NCBI GenBank assembly: GCA_959599095.1 | Contig: CAUGGC010000046.1 | Coordinates: forward strand, 1-10,115 | Direction of reading: 5' to 3' | DNA: 10,115 bases | Source: an uncultured Collinsella sp. | GTDB lineage: Bacteria; Actinomycetota; Coriobacteriia; Coriobacteriales; Coriobacteriaceae | Shown here: positions 8,656 through 10,115 of the stretch, one piece after another | Position numbering within the stretch: the first letter of the stretch is position 1 | Layout of the letters: each line of letters starts with the position of its first letter | The notes under the pieces: generated by a model | What the model was told of the DNA's origin: nothing | What the model saw: the letters and a program-made list of their open reading frames with translations, nothing else | Databases searched by the model: none | Position numbers and translations under genes: made by a program

Positions 8656-8690
8656 CTTAAAGGCTCAACAGTCCCTATTTCACCGCAACT
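8625..8690. repeat. 24-bp near-perfect inverted repeat
   Basis: Bases 8625-8648 are the reverse complement of 8667-8690 except for one mismatch, with an 18-base loop (8649-8666). The arms are not followed by a U-tract and directly abut the terminator. This is too long and AT-balanced to be a typical terminator and more likely a dispersed palindromic repeat or the footprint of a small non-autonomous element. Confidence 0.85.
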
Positions 8691-8731
8691 CATGAAGACG
8701 CCCCTCAAGCACGGTCCCATCAGGGAAAAGG

Positions 8732-8779
8732 GCATATATCGACAAAGCGCAATTCAGACCCTTCCAACTTTGTATATGC
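8732..8779. repeat. Interrupted inverted repeat
   Basis: GCATATA (8732-8738) pairs with TATATGC (8773-8779), and CAAAG (8743-8747) pairs with CTTTG (8768-8772), leaving TCGA as a bulge on the left side. It is imperfect and of unknown role. Confidence 0.5.
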
Positions 8780-8819
8780 AGCACCCCAAGTAAAACACGG
8801 CGACCCCTTAGTTACCGCA

Positions 8820-8942
8820 GGCCGGACACAGGGCTACTCTCCAAATCTTTCCGCAGGACGGAGGAGCCCCCGCCGCACGTAGTGCGCAGCGGAGGCTCCG
8901 ACATGTCCGAGGACGATTTGGAAAGTAACCCTGTGTCCGGCC
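8820..8942. mobile_element. 123-bp palindromic element, MITE- or REP-like
   Basis: The ends GGCCGGACACAGGG (8820-8833) and CCCTGTGTCCGGCC (8929-8942) are perfect 14-bp inverted repeats. Pairing continues inward with two single mismatches (8835-8847 with 8915-8927), then GGAC/GTCC (8856-8859 with 8905-8908), then GGAGCC/GGCTCC (8863-8868 with 8894-8899), CCGC/GCGG and CGCAC/GTGCG to a GTA tip. The whole segment folds on itself. It has no coding capacity of its own. A 9-bp direct repeat, AAACACGGC, lies outside it (8793-8801 and 8953-8961), though not exactly at the ends. No gene is seen in 8522-9045. Confidence 0.6.
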
Positions 8943-8994
8943 GGAGGGACCCAAACACGGCCATGCTTCTTATGTGCAGCAAAGCTAATGCTGC

Positions 8995-9040
8995 TAAAAT
9001 AATAAGCGCTCATGTAGTTTAAACGCACGACGATAAGGAG
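8995..9040 (+). promoter_or_regulatory. Candidate ftsE -10 box and strong ribosome binding site
   Basis: TAAAAT (8995-9000) in an AT-rich patch is a plausible -10 box; no good -35 is seen. AAGGAG (9035-9040) lies five bases before GTG 9046 and decides the start of the long form of FtsE. Confidence 0.45.
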
Positions 9041-9045
9041 CACCA

Positions 9046-10115
9046 GTGGGCAACCACTTCCGTACCTCCGGTGCGGGCGATGATGCCCCCAAGACGCAGG
9101 CAGGCGTCCAGGGCAGTCGTTTCGCCACTCCGGATTCAGAGGGCCAGCCTGTTGCTCAGGCCCCCGCTCAGCCGGCAGATCAGGCACAGCCGGCATCCGA
9201 TCCCTTTGCCTACAATCCAACCAGCGATGTCGCGCTTTCCGGCACGGCGGGTTTTGAGCCCGTTCAGGCCGTGACCGCTCGCGTGGAGCAGCCTCAGGCT
9301 GGCGCCGCTACGCCGCAGCCTACCATGGCCGGCATTCCCGACCCCTTGGCCCCTGCGACGCCGGCTCCTCAGCCTGCGCAGTCCGGTCTCTTTGCCGCTA
9401 TTCCCGACCCCACGCAGCCTGCTGCCCCGGTGGTCGAGAGCGATCAGGCAGCCGAGGTCGCAAGCCTCGATAACGCGCTCAACAACCCCGATTTTACGTC
9501 GGTGTTTGCGCCCATCGATCCGCAGGCCAGCCGCAAGAAGATGGCCAAGCAGGCCGGTGTCGAGCCCGTCATCCTTATGGAGCATGTCACCAAGATCTAT
9601 CCGGCACAGCCCAACAAGCCTGCACTCGACGACATCAACATCGAGATCTATCCGGGCGAGTTCGTCTTCCTGGTCGGTCACTCCGGCTCGGGTAAGACCA
9701 CGCTGCTGTCGACGCTCAACCGCGACGTCAAGCCGACGAGCGGCCGCATCCTGGTTGCCGGTCAGGACCTCATGAAGATCAAGAACCGCAAGGTTCCGTT
9801 CCTGCGCCGCCAGATTGGCGCCGTGTTCCAGGACTTTAAGCTTCTGCCGCAAAAGACCGCCTACGAAAACGTGGCGTTTGCCCTGCAGTGCATCGGCAAG
9901 CCCAAGGGCGTCATTCGCAGCCAGGTGCCCGAGGTGCTGCGTCTGGTCGGTCTGGCCGATCAGATGGACTCGCTGCCCGACCAGCTTTCCGGTGGCGAGC
10001 AGCAGCGCGTTGCCGTCGCCCGCGCTATGGTCAACCGTCCGCCGCTGCTGATTTGCGACGAGCCCACGGGTAACCTCGACCCGGCGATCTCGCTGGGCAT
10101 CATGAAGCTGCTCGA
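9046..10115 (+). CDS. ftsE: Cell division ATP-binding protein FtsE with long N-terminal extension (3' truncated by window edge)
   Basis: FtsE is the ATPase of the FtsEX complex, which sits at the division septum and controls cell-wall hydrolases across the membrane. The frame from GTG 9046 gives 356 residues before the window ends. The ABC domain starts at about residue 174: Walker A G-H-S-G-S-G-K-T (211-218), Q-loop Gln262 in V-F-Q-D-F-K-L-L, signature L-S-G-G-E-Q-Q-R (314-321), Walker B L-L-I-C-D-E (334-339) and D-loop G-N-L-D (342-345). The Q-D-F-K-L-L and Y-E-N-V-A-F-A-L stretches resemble actinobacterial FtsE. The first 170 residues are unusual: rich in Pro, Ala, Gln and Asp, with no membrane segment, two I-P-D-P motifs (97-100, 119-122) and a basic R-K-K patch just before the ABC domain. 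AAGGAG five bases before the GTG supports this long start. In many actinobacteria ftsX follows and prfB precedes. Confidence 0.93.
   Translation, partial: MGNHFRTSGAGDDAPKTQAGVQGSRFATPDSEGQPVAQAPAQPADQAQPASDPFAYNPTSDVALSGTAGFEPVQAVTARVEQPQAGAATPQPTMAGIPDPLAPATPAPQPAQSGLFAAIPDPTQPAAPVVESDQAAEVASLDNALNNPDFTSVFAPIDPQASRKKMAKQAGVEPVILMEHVTKIYPAQPNKPALDDINIEIYPGEFVFLVGHSGSGKTTLLSTLNRDVKPTSGRILVAGQDLMKIKNRKVPFLRRQIGAVFQDFKLLPQKTAYENVAFALQCIGKPKGVIRSQVPEVLRLVGLADQMDSLPDQLSGGEQQRVAVARAMVNRPPLLICDEPTGNLDPAISLGIMKLL

Noticed and set aside
8793..8961. The 9-bp AAACACGGC direct repeats as an exact target-site duplication of the 123-bp element
   Set aside because: They lie 18 and 10 bases away from the element's ends, so they do not directly flank it; chance or a different boundary cannot be excluded.
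8834..9220. A 128-codon - strand frame across the gap before ftsE
   Set aside because: It runs through the palindromic element and the ftsE binding site and encodes nothing recognisable.

Overview
The window looks like chromosomal DNA of a high-GC Gram-positive bacterium of the class Coriobacteriia, most likely Collinsella or a close relative. This is inference. The RF2 and FtsE proteins read like actinobacterial versions, the ribosome binding sites are strong AAGGAG types, coding regions are GC-rich, and the gene mix (SecA with a zinc tail, YitT, two-subunit transketolase) fits. All genes found are on the + strand.

Layout. Bases 1-428 hold the end of an unrecognised gene and a small secreted-protein gene whose start is broken by an exact 14-bp tandem duplication; a clean terminator follows. 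Bases 429-795 carry no gene but contain a 13-bp perfect GC hairpin, the rpmE promoter and a structured leader. rpmE (796-1221) encodes zinc-type ribosomal protein L31 with an extra Ala/Lys/Glu-rich tail of about 75 residues. Bases 1222-1528 hold its terminator, a pair of inverted repeats and the secA promoter region.

secA (1529-4336) and prfB (4336-5484) overlap by one base (TAATG) and form an operon. They couple the protein export motor with peptide chain release factor 2. Two terminator-like hairpins follow, the second ending just before the ribosome binding site of yitT (5650-6540), a membrane protein of the YitT/DUF161-DUF2179 family. Next comes a two-gene transketolase operon (6748-7578 and 7580-8521, one base apart) for the non-oxidative pentose phosphate pathway.

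Bases 8522-9045 carry no gene but are dense in inverted repeats: a terminator, a 24-bp near-perfect inverted repeat, a smaller imperfect one, and a 123-bp hairpin with 14-bp perfect ends that looks like a MITE or REP-type element. The window ends inside ftsE (9046 onward), the ATPase of the FtsEX division complex, which carries an unusual disordered extension of about 170 residues before its ABC domain.

Most of this is core housekeeping DNA. The points most worth a second look are the 14-bp duplication, the SPT (instead of SPF) stop-recognition motif in RF2, the FtsE extension, the rpmE leader and tail, and the palindromic elements between tkt and ftsE.
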